Shown here piece by piece: positions 42,527 to 52,425 of a DNA stretch of 64,000 nucleotides; within the stretch, counting starts at the first letter, position 1, and each line of letters starts with the position of its first letter. The translations under genes were made by a program, and so were the position numbers. Location of the stretch: assembly GCA_964390495.1 (NCBI GenBank), contig CAYMIN010000007.1, positions 107,469 to 171,468 on the forward strand. The letters run 5' to 3'. The DNA comes from UBA11051 sp964390495. GTDB lineage: Bacteria > Armatimonadota > Zipacnadia > Zipacnadales > UBA11051. The notes beneath the pieces are model-generated. The model saw only the letters and a program-made list of their open reading frames with translations, was not told where the DNA came from and did no database searches.

Positions 42527-43495
42527 TTACTCGGGCAAGGCGGGGGAGCTGAGATGGGCCCGGAGGCCAAGTAAATGCCCCCGCAAACGCCCCCAGTTCC
42601 CCGCCAAATGCCTCGGCATCAGCGGCAAGCGAGCAATGTCAGTAAATAACATCATCAGCAAATACCAGCCAAAAGCTAGCCGGTTGAAGAGGCCCTGCGG
42701 CATGTTTCGACGGAAATGATGGCCCAAATTGACTATTTGCCGGTAAGCGAACCGTTCGGGCGAAAGCGAAGAGGGGCTGGGATAGTGCCAAAGCCGGGCC
42801 TCGGGCGTAATCAGTAGCCGGTAGCGCTGGGCCACACGGTAAGAATGCTCGACATCCTCGAAGTGCGCATACTCCCGATAATCCTCGCAGAATTGGAACT
42901 CGCTTAGGACCTCGCGGCGGAAACTCGATACGCCACCACCCAGCCACTGGACAGGCTGCAGACGGCGCACCGCATGGTAATTCATTTGGTTGAAGCCGCA
43001 AGCGAAAACCCGGCCGTGACCCCAAGAGGGCGTACCTCTGAGCAATTCAGCCAGCGCGCGTAAAGGGCCGATGACAGGATCGTTGACAATCACTCCGCCA
43101 ATCCCGCCGACGCGGCCCTCAAAATCGGCCTCGTAAAGCCGCATGATGGTTTCAAGATAGTGGCGGTCAAGCTCGACATCATCGTCGAAGAAAAAAACTA
43201 CATCGCCGGTAGCGCGGGCCGTGCCCTGGTTACGCGATAGCGCCTGGCCGCGAGGGCCCTGCTTGCGCAGGTAAAGGAAATCAACGCCGGTAGCCTCCAA
43301 GGACTCGGCCAAGGGCTGGTAGTCCAGATCGCCGTCGTCAACGATGACGATCTGGTCGGGCAAAAGCGTCTGGCGGAGGAGAGAATCGAGGCAGCGGCGG
43401 AGCTCCCGAGGACGATTGTAAGTGGGGATGACAACAGCGGCGGATAGAGAGCGGCTTTGAGGCAGATGAGAATTAGAGGGCAGCTCGGTGGGCAA
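42527..43495 (-). CDS. Family 2 glycosyltransferase
   Basis: 322 aa. TTG 43495 is four nt past the Wzz stop; GGAGG is about 12 nt upstream and no ATG is better placed. GT2/GT-A fold: VVIPTYNRPRELRRCLDSLL, VDDGD, FFFDDDVELD (metal-binding DxD equivalent), and AHFEDVEHSYRVAQ (the catalytic ED region). A short C-terminal hydrophobic segment (AFGWYLLMMLFTDIARLPL) may attach it to the membrane. Last gene of the operon 50077-42527. Confidence 0.88.
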   Translation of the reverse strand: MPTELPSNSHLPQSRSLSAAVVIPTYNRPRELRRCLDSLLRQTLLPDQIVIVDDGDLDYQPLAESLEATGVDFLYLRKQGPRGQALSRNQGTARATGDVVFFFDDDVELDRHYLETIMRLYEADFEGRVGGIGGVIVNDPVIGPLRALAELLRGTPSWGHGRVFACGFNQMNYHAVRRLQPVQWLGGGVSSFRREVLSEFQFCEDYREYAHFEDVEHSYRVAQRYRLLITPEARLWHYPSPSSLSPERFAYRQIVNLGHHFRRNMPQGLFNRLAFGWYLLMMLFTDIARLPLMPRHLAGNWGRLRGHLLGLRAHLSSPALPE

Positions 43496-43498
43496 GGC

Positions 43499-44959
43499 TC
43501 AGAGCTTCCTCCCCTGGCCTGCGCCAAGGATAAACAGGCTCCACAAGGCGGCAAAGAGCAAGCCGGCGGCAAAGGCCACTACGATACTGGTGAGCATGTG
43601 GGGACTGCTCTTCTGCTCCGGCGGGATGGCCGGATCGAGTACCAGGAAGCTATCCACCGCGCGATGCTCGTCAATGAGGGCTTGCTCGTACTCCATGCGC
43701 AGCATCTGGTGAACCTGCTCTTTGACCGAGACGGCGCGGGAGCGGCGGACGTACTCCGTCTGCTCCTCGGGCATGCGGGCAATGTGGGAAGAGACGCGGT
43801 CAATGGCGGTGTCGAGGGCTGCGGCCCGGGAAGCGGCAGAAGCCTTCTGGAGATGGGCCTGGAGCAAAGTCTTGTGGACCTCGTCATAGGCCGGACTAAT
43901 GCTGGTGGTGCGCTCCTGAGTTACCAGGCTGTCGGCGAAGGCCTGGCTGAGCTCGGCGGTGAGGCTGGCGATCTCGGCCCGGCAGCGGCGGACCTCGGGA
44001 TGCTTCTCGAGATTGCCGGCAACATGAAGCGCCAGAGCCAGATCGGTCTGAGCCTGGGTGAGGCGGTTCTGGAGGTCGTCAATGATGGGGTTGCGGATCT
44101 CCAGGGAGGAGGCCTGGCGCTCGCGGGGGATGGAGGTTAGTTGGGTCTGGGCGGTTTGCAGTTGACGGGTGGCGACAGCGGCCGCAACCATGGCCTGCTC
44201 GTGCTCGAGCTGCAGTTCGACGAGACGCTTGGTCATCTCGGAGGCGACGGCTTGGGGAGCCAGGACCTGATTAGCTTGCTGCCAGTCGCGGAAATCGTCT
44301 TCGGCTTCGGCGAGGGCCAAACGGGCTTCGTCGAGGCGCTGCTGGAGAAACTCGCGGCGAGTGCTGGCTGCGGCCCTGAACAGCAGGGTATCCACTTTCT
44401 TGAGTTCTTCGCGGTAGGCATTGGCAATGTCGGCGGCCATGACGCGGCGGTCCCAGTCGGCGCGCGGGCTGCGGTCGGTAATCCACGGAGTGCCCTTGAT
44501 GCTGACACTGATGCTGAGCTTCTGCTGCTTGGTGTCGTCCTGAATAGCGGTGATCGCAGCCAGGGCCGCGCGCGCCTCCCAGTCGGTGACGACCTGGAAA
44601 TGGCGCTTGAGGTCAAAGCGCTGGACGATGGTGTCGGCGACGGTGCGACTGGTCAGGACTGAATGAGCATGGCCGATTAGCTCGAAAACGGAGCTGGTGC
44701 CGCGGCCCGCGACCAGCATGCTGAGTGCGTCCTGGTCCATCGCGGTGGAGCCGAGGGCATTAGGGGCGGAGGCATTGACCAAGAGCGTGGTGCGGGCGAG
44801 GTACTGTCGCGGCACCAGGCTAGTAGTCACCACGGCGGCCACCAAAGCGGCCAGCAGGGCCCAGAAGATGATGATGCCGAGGTGCCCGCGAAGGTGGTGA
44901 AGGACCTGAGACAAGGCAAGCTCGGGGCCGGTTAAATTGGCGTCGGTTGACTCAGTCAT
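43499..44959 (-). CDS. Wzz/GumC-type chain-length determinant protein
   Basis: 486 aa. ATG 44959 overlaps the stop of the preceding GT4 gene (ATGACTGA), suggesting translational coupling. A cytoplasmic N-terminus of about 27 residues is followed by a first membrane helix (IIIFWALLAALVAAVVTT), a long periplasmic part with coiled-coil helices (about 215-410, many Q/E/A heptads), then a PxP-rich entry DPAIPPEQKSSP and the second helix (MLTSIVVAFAAGLLFAALW). This is the Wzz topology. No C-terminal tyrosine kinase domain. Confidence 0.85.
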   Translation of the reverse strand: MTESTDANLTGPELALSQVLHHLRGHLGIIIFWALLAALVAAVVTTSLVPRQYLARTTLLVNASAPNALGSTAMDQDALSMLVAGRGTSSVFELIGHAHSVLTSRTVADTIVQRFDLKRHFQVVTDWEARAALAAITAIQDDTKQQKLSISVSIKGTPWITDRSPRADWDRRVMAADIANAYREELKKVDTLLFRAAASTRREFLQQRLDEARLALAEAEDDFRDWQQANQVLAPQAVASEMTKRLVELQLEHEQAMVAAAVATRQLQTAQTQLTSIPRERQASSLEIRNPIIDDLQNRLTQAQTDLALALHVAGNLEKHPEVRRCRAEIASLTAELSQAFADSLVTQERTTSISPAYDEVHKTLLQAHLQKASAASRAAALDTAIDRVSSHIARMPEEQTEYVRRSRAVSVKEQVHQMLRMEYEQALIDEHRAVDSFLVLDPAIPPEQKSSPHMLTSIVVAFAAGLLFAALWSLFILGAGQGRKL

Positions 44960-46121
44960 AGGGTTCTGAGCTACTCTCGGCGAGCTCCTGGTAGATTAGC
45001 TGATACTTGCCCGCCATGGTGGCGGCGCTATAATGGCTACGGACGCGCTCCTGGGCATGTTCGGCCCACTCGGCGGCCTGGTCGGGACTGGCGATGACCT
45101 GCTGGATGGCCTCGGCCAGAGCGTGCGGGTCGTGAGCGGGTACGAGACGGCCGGTGACTTTGTCCGTAATTAGCTCAGGGATCGCACCCACGGCCGTGCT
45201 AACGACGGGAAGGCCCATCATCATAGCCTCGAGGAGGGCCATAGGCAGGCCCTCCACGACCGAAGTCATGACAAAGCAGTCGGCGGCATTGATGAGATCA
45301 ACGACATCGTCGGTAGGGCCAAGCAGGCGGATAACCTGCGCCAGGCCGGCGTCGGCAATGAGTTGCTCCAAGCGCCGGCGCTGTGAGCCGCCGCCGGCGA
45401 TGAGGAGTGAAAAAGGCGTGGGCGAGGCCGCGAGCAAGCCGGCAGCCTGGATCAAGAGGTCATAGTTTTTCTGCTCTTCGAGGCGGCCGACACTGAGCAG
45501 CAGGGAAGTAGTGTCGGGGATGCCCAGGCGACGGCGAAGATGACGGCGGCTATGACGGCGCTGGGAGTCCAGGCGCTGCTCGTCGAGGCCGTTTTCGACG
45601 ACCTGGATGCGCTGCCAGTCGGCAAGGTAGCCGGCGAAACTGTGCTTGACAGTGGCAGCAATCGCGACGATGGTACCCGGCCAGCGGTTCATGGCCAGTC
45701 GGTGAGCGCGGGCCTCGCAGCGCCGCAACCAGGGACCGTTCGCATAGTAGAAATCGGCCATATTGTGCAGGGTCGTCACCAGCGGCGCGCGGCCGTCAAG
45801 GCGGTGCAGGCCCCAGCCGTAAAGATCGGATACGGGCAGATGAGTGTGCACCAGATGAGGCCGGAACTGGTGGATGATGGTGAAAAGGCGTGAGAGGCGG
45901 GTGGGATCAATGACTGTGCGAAACTGGGGTGAGACGAAGTCCACGCCCAGCCGGTCAATCCAGTCGCGCGCCGCGTGGCGGTCAAATAAGGCACAGACGC
46001 GGAACTCAAAGCGCTCAGGGTCGCTTTGGGCGATAAGGTCCCTGATGACCATTTCAGCGCCGCCGTGCTGGTAGGCGTTGACCAGGTGGATCACTCGTAT
46101 GCGGGTCGGGTTGGGCGTCAT
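44952..46121 (-). CDS. GT4 family glycosyltransferase
   Basis: 389 aa. ATG 46121, 11 nt downstream of the previous stop. N-terminal GT-B half: VIHLVNAYQHGGAEMVIRDL (GGAE donor-side loop), HTHLPVSDLYG. C-terminal half: LLLSVGRLEEQKNYDLLIQA, and TSVVEGLPMALLEAMMMGLP with the E-x7-E pair that binds nucleotide sugar. It acts in building the repeat unit of the polysaccharide. Its closest relative in the window is the 46133 gene, a probable ancient paralog. Confidence 0.9.
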   Translation of the reverse strand: MTPNPTRIRVIHLVNAYQHGGAEMVIRDLIAQSDPERFEFRVCALFDRHAARDWIDRLGVDFVSPQFRTVIDPTRLSRLFTIIHQFRPHLVHTHLPVSDLYGWGLHRLDGRAPLVTTLHNMADFYYANGPWLRRCEARAHRLAMNRWPGTIVAIAATVKHSFAGYLADWQRIQVVENGLDEQRLDSQRRHSRRHLRRRLGIPDTTSLLLSVGRLEEQKNYDLLIQAAGLLAASPTPFSLLIAGGGSQRRRLEQLIADAGLAQVIRLLGPTDDVVDLINAADCFVMTSVVEGLPMALLEAMMMGLPVVSTAVGAIPELITDKVTGRLVPAHDPHALAEAIQQVIASPDQAAEWAEHAQERVRSHYSAATMAGKYQLIYQELAESSSEPYD

Positions 46122-46132
46122 AGGAAACAGCT

Positions 46133-47308
46133 CTAGTACCGAAGCATCCGGCGGTAGATGTCGTGATAGCGCTCTAGCATCCGCGAGACGTCGAACTGCT
46201 CGATGACGCGGCGGCGTCCGGCTTGGGCCAGCCGCCGGCGCAGCGGCAGATCATCATATAAGTCAAGTATCTGTTGTGCCAGCGCTCGATAATCTCCCGG
46301 CTCGATGAGCAGGCCGGTGACGCCGTCCTCAACCAGCTCCGGAATGCCGCCGACACGAGTAGCGATGACCGGCGCGCCCAGGGCCATCGCCTCAGCGAGA
46401 CAGATCCCGAAGCCCTCGTAAACTGCGGCAGAGACGACGATATCGCAAGCGTTGAGCAGCTCGGGTACATCGGCCCGGCGGCCGAGAAAGCTGACGCTGT
46501 GGTCGAGACCGAGATCAGCGGCCTGACGCTGCAACTGGTCGCGAGCCGTGCCCTCACCAGCCAACAGCAGCACCGCCTCAGGGCAGCGGCGGCGCACCTC
46601 AGCAAAGGCCTTCAAGAGATCGTTGTGGCCCTTCTGGTACTCCAGGCGCGCGACACAAAGGAACAAAGGCGTGCGCTCGGATAGGCCCAGTTGGGACCTC
46701 ACCTGCAGACGACTGCGACGCACGGCCGCCTGCACACCGCGCCAATCAATGGCATTGTGAACTACCCAGATACTCGCCTTATTCCCCATGTAACGCGCAA
46801 TATCCTGCGCGACAGCCTGGGAAATGGCGGCATAATACCTGGGGAAGAGCTTGCTGCCGAGAGTGTAGGTCCAGGCCTCGAAGCGGCCAATGGCCTGGCC
46901 CGGCTTGAAATAATGCACCGCCGGATTGTGGATGGTGGTAAGCACGCGGCGGCAACCGGCCAGCCGGGCCAGCAGCGGCCCCACCAGGTCGGAACAGCGC
47001 AGGTGAGTATGAACAATATCGGGCTGGAAACGAGCAATGATGCGGGCAGCGCGGTAAAGGCCGGCCAGATCGTAAGGCAGCCTCATGCCGGCGATGTCAA
47101 CCGGGACGCCGGCCTGTCTGATGGCGTGCTCGTGCGGGCCGCCACCGAATAGACAACAGACCGCATACGAGAACTCCGCAGCCTCCGGGCAAGTCAGCCA
47201 GGAGGCCAGAAGCTGCTCGGTGCCGCCACGCTCGAGCGTGTGGATCAAATGCAATACCCGAATCGGGCGGCGGGTATCGGGATTGTCGCTGCGGTCGGAT
47301 CTAGGCAT
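46133..47308 (-). CDS. GT4 family glycosyltransferase (second)
   Basis: 391 aa, ATG 47308. The same GT-B pattern as the 44952 gene: VLHLIHTLERGGTEQLLASW, HTHLRCSDLVGPL, LFLCVARLEYQKGHNDLLKA and AAVYEGFGICLAEAMALGAP (E-x7-E). Cotranscribed with the 44952 gene. A repeat block (47325-47476) separates it from the upstream ligase-like gene inside the operon. Confidence 0.9.
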   Translation of the reverse strand: MPRSDRSDNPDTRRPIRVLHLIHTLERGGTEQLLASWLTCPEAAEFSYAVCCLFGGGPHEHAIRQAGVPVDIAGMRLPYDLAGLYRAARIIARFQPDIVHTHLRCSDLVGPLLARLAGCRRVLTTIHNPAVHYFKPGQAIGRFEAWTYTLGSKLFPRYYAAISQAVAQDIARYMGNKASIWVVHNAIDWRGVQAAVRRSRLQVRSQLGLSERTPLFLCVARLEYQKGHNDLLKAFAEVRRRCPEAVLLLAGEGTARDQLQRQAADLGLDHSVSFLGRRADVPELLNACDIVVSAAVYEGFGICLAEAMALGAPVIATRVGGIPELVEDGVTGLLIEPGDYRALAQQILDLYDDLPLRRRLAQAGRRRVIEQFDVSRMLERYHDIYRRMLRY

Positions 47309-47324
47309 TGGTGATGCTCTCTAA

Positions 47325-47476
47325 GTAGGTGGGATAGGGGATAACGACGCCTACCCCCCAGCCCCCTCCCAAGCGGAGAGGGGATAACGACAAGGTACCT
47401 AACCCCCTGGCCCCCTTCCCTGGTAGGGAAGGGGGAACGGGGGATAGGTAGGCGTCAGAAAGCCCGACCCACGCGG
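47325..47476. repeat. REP block inside the polysaccharide operon
   Basis: Two reverse units: family B-like (CCCCCTCCCAAGCGGAGAGG, 47363-47383) and family C (CCCCCTTCCCTGGTAGGGAAGG, described as arms 47410-47432), flanked by GATAGGTAGGCG and AAGCCCGACCCACGCGG. Confidence 0.7.
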
Positions 47477-47482
47477 CGACTG

Positions 47483-48874
47483 CTAGACTGGCCGACACGC
47501 GTGGTGCGAATCGCGGCTCTGGCGGTCCGCGATGACAACGACGGCCACGATCAGACCGATCAAAGCCCAAAGCATAACATCCTGCACCGCGTTCAGCGTC
47601 AAAGCCTGTAAGTGGAAGAAGCCCAAAGCAAATAGGGCCGCCGCTAAGACCGCCTTGAGATAGTCGTCAGAACTGCGCCGATAAGCGCGCAGACCCATCA
47701 GCGCCACAGAGCTAATCAGGAAAAGATAGCCGGCCATCCCCACCAGTCCCGCATCCTGCAGGACCTCCAGGAAAAGATTGTGAGCATACATGATACTGGT
47801 GTGCCAGGCGCGGGAAGTGCCAAGGCCTAAACCCAAGAAGGGATGGCGCACAATATTGCCGAGCGTGTATGTGAATATCGCCAAGCGGCTCTCGCGACCG
47901 ACGCCGATCTGCTCGAGCGTCCCGGCCAGGCGCTGCCACTGCGAGAACCACACCGACTGTGGTAGCAACACGGCGACAATCAGCGCGCCCGCCGCCAGCA
48001 GCAAGAGCACCACCAAAAAGCCGCGACGGCTGATATGCCGCCTGAAAACAAACAAAATGGCCGGCAAGATCAAGACAAAAGCCAAAAAAGCGCCGCGTGA
48101 GAAAGCCAATACCAAATTGCTGCCCAGCAGGACTACCAGCAGGGCCTTGAGCCAAGGATGCACGCGCGGATAACGCAACAGCAACACAATCGCGAATATC
48201 AGATATATGGCAATATACATGCCATAGAAGTTGGCGTCAGTGTGCAGATAGGCCAGGCGCGGGGTTATGCCCTCGGGGATGGGAACAAGGTCGCTGAAGA
48301 GCCCGCGCTGGACGAATAAGGCCATTACCAGCAGGCCGCCGGCGGCAAATAGGCCCATGCTGATGCCGGCAACGGTAATCATCACGCGCAGGGCGGCCTT
48401 GGTCTGCACAAGCAGGCGGATCGTCAGGTAGAGCAGGGCTACCCATACCAGGGACATGAGCTTGCGGAGGCTCCAGCTCAACTCCGAGGATACGGCAAAG
48501 GACAACAGACAGCAGGCCAAAAAAGCAACCAGGGCCAGATCAACAAGGTTGAAACGGATAGCGGGTAACTTGCCGGCGGCCCAATACCAGAGATAGAGAG
48601 GTAAGGCGAGCAATACAAGTATGTGGTAGGGCCGGAGGTAGAAGCCGACATCGAAGGACCAGCGGTTGATGGGCAGCACCAAGGCTAAGACGGCGACCAG
48701 CACCAGCGGGCGCTTGATGATGAGGGGGAGGACCAAGAATAGGGCCAGGGCCGGAACCGCCCACGGAGAAAAGGAGGCGGCAAGGGCCAGCAAGATGACT
48801 AGGGCGGCAGGCAAGTAATAAGCCAGCGCGGTGGAGACGGCAGGGCGCTGATGGGCAAGTTGATGGTCGGCCAT
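47483..48874 (-). CDS. O-antigen polymerase/ligase-like membrane protein (Wzy_C type)
   Basis: 463 aa. ATG 48874, with AGGA two nt before. About twelve hydrophobic helices. Hallmark: NLVLAFSRGAFLAFVLILPAI (the S-R-G loop), then a periplasmic loop with GRESRLAIFTYTLGNIVRHPFLGLGLGTS, and MYAHNLFLEVLQDAGLVGMAGYL. The H-N-x-F/Y-L-x-x-x-x-x-x-G-x-x-G pattern is diagnostic for this family. It probably polymerises the repeat unit flipped by the 40819 protein, with chain length set by the Wzz-type protein. Confidence 0.85.
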   Translation of the reverse strand: MADHQLAHQRPAVSTALAYYLPAALVILLALAASFSPWAVPALALFLVLPLIIKRPLVLVAVLALVLPINRWSFDVGFYLRPYHILVLLALPLYLWYWAAGKLPAIRFNLVDLALVAFLACCLLSFAVSSELSWSLRKLMSLVWVALLYLTIRLLVQTKAALRVMITVAGISMGLFAAGGLLVMALFVQRGLFSDLVPIPEGITPRLAYLHTDANFYGMYIAIYLIFAIVLLLRYPRVHPWLKALLVVLLGSNLVLAFSRGAFLAFVLILPAILFVFRRHISRRGFLVVLLLLAAGALIVAVLLPQSVWFSQWQRLAGTLEQIGVGRESRLAIFTYTLGNIVRHPFLGLGLGTSRAWHTSIMYAHNLFLEVLQDAGLVGMAGYLFLISSVALMGLRAYRRSSDDYLKAVLAAALFALGFFHLQALTLNAVQDVMLWALIGLIVAVVVIADRQSRDSHHACRPV

Positions 48875-48904
48875 TGTCCTACCACGGCCCGAGGTGGCTG
48901 GTCG

Positions 48905-48923
48905 GACAGGCGAGACGCCTGTC
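48905..48923. repeat. 8-bp hairpin between csaB-like and ligase-like genes
   Basis: GACAGGCG-AGA-CGCCTGTC, the same GACAGGC-type palindrome as at 12326. It lies in the 84-bp gap inside the operon. Confidence 0.55.
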
Positions 48924-48958
48924 GCATCAAGGCGTTGCCTGCACGGGCCAGAAGAGTG

Positions 48959-50077
48959 TCAAGAGTGTACGGTCCTTAGAATATGCTCCCCGACTTGGTC
49001 CATAACCTGCCTGGCCTGGGCGCAGATTTGCGGGTAAGCTATCCCGGGGCCGGGCATGTCGCCTGCCAGCAGCCGCTCCAGAGCAGCCTCGAGCGCGGGA
49101 AGCTCCAGGTCCGCCAGCGGCAGCCGCGCAGCCGCCGGCAACTGAATCATGTCGGCGAAACCCGCGACCTTAGGGTGATACTCGACGGCGATAAAGGGCA
49201 CGCCGGCAGCATATGCCAGCAGCGCTGCGTGTAGCCGCAAGCCGAGGAAATGCGTGCAGCGGCCGATTGCGGTGAAGACATCGTAGGGATTGCGCAGGTA
49301 CGGCACCACGCAGGCGCGCTCGGCCTGGGCCATGCGGCTGCGAACCGCCTGGGCCGCGGCATGGTCATAATCGGCCCCGGCATGCAAGCAGAAAAGCCTC
49401 ACCGCATCCACCCGGCCGCCAGCAAGCAGCGAATCCAGCGCCGAGGCCAAAAGCTCATAGATACGCTCGTCCCTGGCGGGCTGATGATGGGCAACCGCAA
49501 AGAACGGCAGCAGCGAGACGCCCAGCACCGTGCCACCAGTAGGAGCAGCCGCAGGGGCCTGCGGGAGCCGGACCTCGGGAAGTAATAAGGCCGGGTCGGG
49601 ACCGACCGCATACTCCAGCCCGAAAGCCAACTCGTCCAGCAAGGCGGCTGACAGCCGGTCGCGCAATAGGACCACGTCCGCCAGGCGTAAGATGCGGCTC
49701 ACCAGCCGGCGGCTGGAGGCTCGGGCCAACGGCCCCACGCCAATGCCCAGAAAAGCCACCGGACGTCTGAGCAAGTGGGCAATCCGGCAGATGTTGAGCT
49801 GCCTGTCGAGGTCGGAGCGGGTCGGGCCGTAGTCCTGGAGAACGCCGCCGCCGCCGAAGATGACCAGGTCGCTTCGGCAGATAGCGGCAAGGGTGCGGAG
49901 GCCGGTGCCGGCAGCGGAGCATTGCAGCGATACGGCCGGCAACTGAACATCGCCGAGCGGAGATATGAGGACCTGCGCGCCAGGGAACCAGCGATCAAGA
50001 TAATGGAGCATGACCGCCAGCAGGCAGTCGTCACCGGTGTTGCCGAGCCGATAGTAGCCACGCAGTAGTATGCGCAT
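48959..50077 (-). CDS. csaB: Polysaccharide pyruvyl transferase (CsaB-like)
   Basis: About 372 aa. ATG 50077 (MRILLRGYYRLGNTGDDCLL) with AGGA five nt upstream; a longer frame to 50626 is noncoding. The N-terminal G-Y-Y-R-x-G-N-T-G-D-(D/E) and the later VIFGGGGVLQDYG, RRPVAFLGIGVGPL and FIAVEYHPKVAGFADM motifs are typical of PF04230 proteins. CsaB adds ketal-linked pyruvate to wall or surface polysaccharides. It is first in the minus-strand operon, so the product may be a pyruvylated exopolysaccharide. Confidence 0.8.
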   Translation of the reverse strand: MRILLRGYYRLGNTGDDCLLAVMLHYLDRWFPGAQVLISPLGDVQLPAVSLQCSAAGTGLRTLAAICRSDLVIFGGGGVLQDYGPTRSDLDRQLNICRIAHLLRRPVAFLGIGVGPLARASSRRLVSRILRLADVVLLRDRLSAALLDELAFGLEYAVGPDPALLLPEVRLPQAPAAAPTGGTVLGVSLLPFFAVAHHQPARDERIYELLASALDSLLAGGRVDAVRLFCLHAGADYDHAAAQAVRSRMAQAERACVVPYLRNPYDVFTAIGRCTHFLGLRLHAALLAYAAGVPFIAVEYHPKVAGFADMIQLPAAARLPLADLELPALEAALERLLAGDMPGPGIAYPQICAQARQVMDQVGEHILRTVHS

Positions 50078-50341
50078 GTCAGTCCTGTGATGATCGGGGC
50101 AAGGAGTCGCAGAGAAGGTTCGAGCTGCGGGACGGGTACTGAGTATAGTAGTGGGGGATAGTAGTGTCAATGCAGGGCCGGGGGTGAAGTGAACATAATC
50201 GCCATTTGTAACAGCGGGAACAAAAATGGGTGGCAGGTTGGAGGCGTGAGTATATGGAAATAGCGGGGCGGTGGAAAGGGCGGCCCTGTATCCGTCAACA
50301 ATGCCGAACTCGCATTCGTCAATAAGACAGGCTAAGGCGTG

Positions 50342-52420
50342 ATGGCAATGTATCAAGAGCTTTACCAAGCGCTGCGTAAAGAGATCTCCGGGGAGAATGC
50401 CTTCAATATGGCCGCAGAAATCTGGCGGCATGACTGCACCTGCTCGTTCGCCGAATACGCCAAGTCCGCGCGCTATTGCCAGAATATGCTGGAAGAATAC
50501 GGTGCCAGTGAGACCGAAATCATCACCTTCCCGGCCACCGGCAGGGCCAAGTATGGGGCCTATAGAATCCAGCGGGCCTGGGACGGCAATGACGCTGAAC
50601 TGCATATCGTCGAGCCGGCAGCCCAAGCCAAGCGGCTAGTCTCGTACCGCGATAACCCCTACGTGCTGTGCTCCGGCAGCCCGCCTACCCCCAAAGGCGG
50701 CGTCGAGGCGGAAGTGGTGATCCTCAAAGGCGGTGACAAAGAAACGCACTACAAGCGTACCGACGTCAAAGGCAAAGTCATCCTGACCAGCAGCGCGCCC
50801 AGCGCGGTGCATAAGCTGGCGGCCAAACACGGCGCAGTCGGCATCATCAGCGATATCATGGCAACCAACCCGGTGGTGCGCCCGACGCCGATGGACCTGC
50901 CGGATGCGCACCTGTGGATGACTTTGCGTCCGGAGGGCAAGCTATTTGCCTTCGTGCTGTCGCCGCGCGAAGGTAAGGAGCTGCGAGAACTGATCGGGGC
51001 ACAGAAGAAAAAGCGCAAGCCGGTGAGGATGCGCGCGGTGGTGGATACCAAGGTCTATGACGGGAATCACGAGATGGTCAGCGCCTGTATCAAGGGCAGC
51101 CGGACCGACCAGGAAGTGGCGCTGGTAGCTCACCTCTACGAGCCGGGAGCCAATGACAACGCCTCGGGAGTAGCCGTGCTGCTGGAAATAGTGCGGTCGC
51201 TGAAGGCCCTGATCCGAGCCGGAAAGCTGAAACGGCCCTACCGGACGATCCGAATCTGGCTGGTCCACGAGTTCCAGTCGCTGATGGCCCTGACCTATGA
51301 AAGGCCGGAGGAGATCGAGCGGGTGATCGCGGCGGCCAATGTGGACTTCGTCGGCCAAGACCAGGGCCTCTCCGGCAGCCATCTAATGTACCAGACCTGC
51401 CCCGATGCTCTCCCCCACTTTGTTGACCACCTAATGATTGACCTGATGGACTACTTCCGCAAGAGCTTCTACACCTGGGGCAACGACACCAGCAGCGAGC
51501 GCTACTTCGCTACGATGCAAACACCGTTCTGGATGAACGACAACTTCATCTCCGACCCCTCCGTGGGGATTCCCAGCGTCGCCTTTATCCAGTGGCCGGA
51601 TAAGTTCTATCACACCGACCACGATACTCCGGATAAGCTGATGCCGGATTCGCTGGCGCGAGTGGCGGCAGTGGCCGGCAGCCTGATCTACACGATCGCC
51701 GATGCGCGGCTGCCGGAAGCGCTGCAGTTCTGCGAAATCGTCAGCGACCGGGCCGGTGAGTTCCTGCGCCAGGCGGTGGACAAGCAAATAGCCAAGGCCC
51801 GGGCACTGGTGGAGAAGCCGGAGGACGAAAAGGGAAAGGCTAAGAAGAGCAAGCCCGATCTAAGCAAGGAGTTCGCCGAGCTGTGGCGGGAGACGGTTGA
51901 AAAGATTGATTATGTGCGCGACCGGCAGTTGATCGCCCTGGATTCGCTGGGGGAATTGCTGGCAGATAAGGAGCAGGCCACGGCGGCGGGTAGTCTGGCC
52001 AAGGCGCGGGAGGAAATCGCGGCGACGGCCGAGGTCTGGCAGCAGCGAGCCGGTCGCAGACTCGCCGCATTTGCCAAGGCGCACGACCTAGGCGTGGCAG
52101 AGCCGGCGAAGGTAAAGCCGCCCACGCAGAGCGAGAAGCGGGCGGCCAAGATCGTCCCGTATCGCAAGACGCGCGGTATAGTCACCAATGGCGAACTGCC
52201 TAAGAAATCCCAGAAGGCGCTGGAGAAGGTGTCCAAGGCCGGCTTGCCGCGACTGCTGCTGTACTGGATAGACGGGGAGCGGTCCCTGCTGGAGGTCTGC
52301 CGGCTTGCCAACCTGGAAGGCGACGGCAAGCCGCTGGAGCCGGCGCGAGCGATCCGCTGGGCTGAGACGATGAAAGAGGCGGGTGTCTTGGGCCTCAAAC
52401 AAGCTGCGAAGGGAAAGTGA
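50342..52420 (+). CDS. M28/DUF4910-like metallopeptidase with long C-terminal extension
   Basis: About 692 aa. ATG 50342 (GTG 50339 and ATG 50348 also in frame; TAAGG is 4-10 nt upstream). Residues about 60-210 contain a PA-like insert (GGVEAEVVILKGG; TDVKGKVILTSSAPSAV). The zinc peptidase core has VALVAHLYEPGANDNASGVA (H and D ligands), IRIWLVHEFQSLM (where M28 enzymes usually have EE), and FYHTDHDTPDKL (H ligand). Some 230 residues after about 460 are helical, Lys/Glu-rich and unassigned. No signal peptide. Its stop overlaps the open frame of the next gene. Confidence 0.75.
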   Translation: MAMYQELYQALRKEISGENAFNMAAEIWRHDCTCSFAEYAKSARYCQNMLEEYGASETEIITFPATGRAKYGAYRIQRAWDGNDAELHIVEPAAQAKRLVSYRDNPYVLCSGSPPTPKGGVEAEVVILKGGDKETHYKRTDVKGKVILTSSAPSAVHKLAAKHGAVGIISDIMATNPVVRPTPMDLPDAHLWMTLRPEGKLFAFVLSPREGKELRELIGAQKKKRKPVRMRAVVDTKVYDGNHEMVSACIKGSRTDQEVALVAHLYEPGANDNASGVAVLLEIVRSLKALIRAGKLKRPYRTIRIWLVHEFQSLMALTYERPEEIERVIAAANVDFVGQDQGLSGSHLMYQTCPDALPHFVDHLMIDLMDYFRKSFYTWGNDTSSERYFATMQTPFWMNDNFISDPSVGIPSVAFIQWPDKFYHTDHDTPDKLMPDSLARVAAVAGSLIYTIADARLPEALQFCEIVSDRAGEFLRQAVDKQIAKARALVEKPEDEKGKAKKSKPDLSKEFAELWRETVEKIDYVRDRQLIALDSLGELLADKEQATAAGSLAKAREEIAATAEVWQQRAGRRLAAFAKAHDLGVAEPAKVKPPTQSEKRAAKIVPYRKTRGIVTNGELPKKSQKALEKVSKAGLPRLLLYWIDGERSLLEVCRLANLEGDGKPLEPARAIRWAETMKEAGVLGLKQAAKGK

Positions 52421-52425
52421 TTGAG

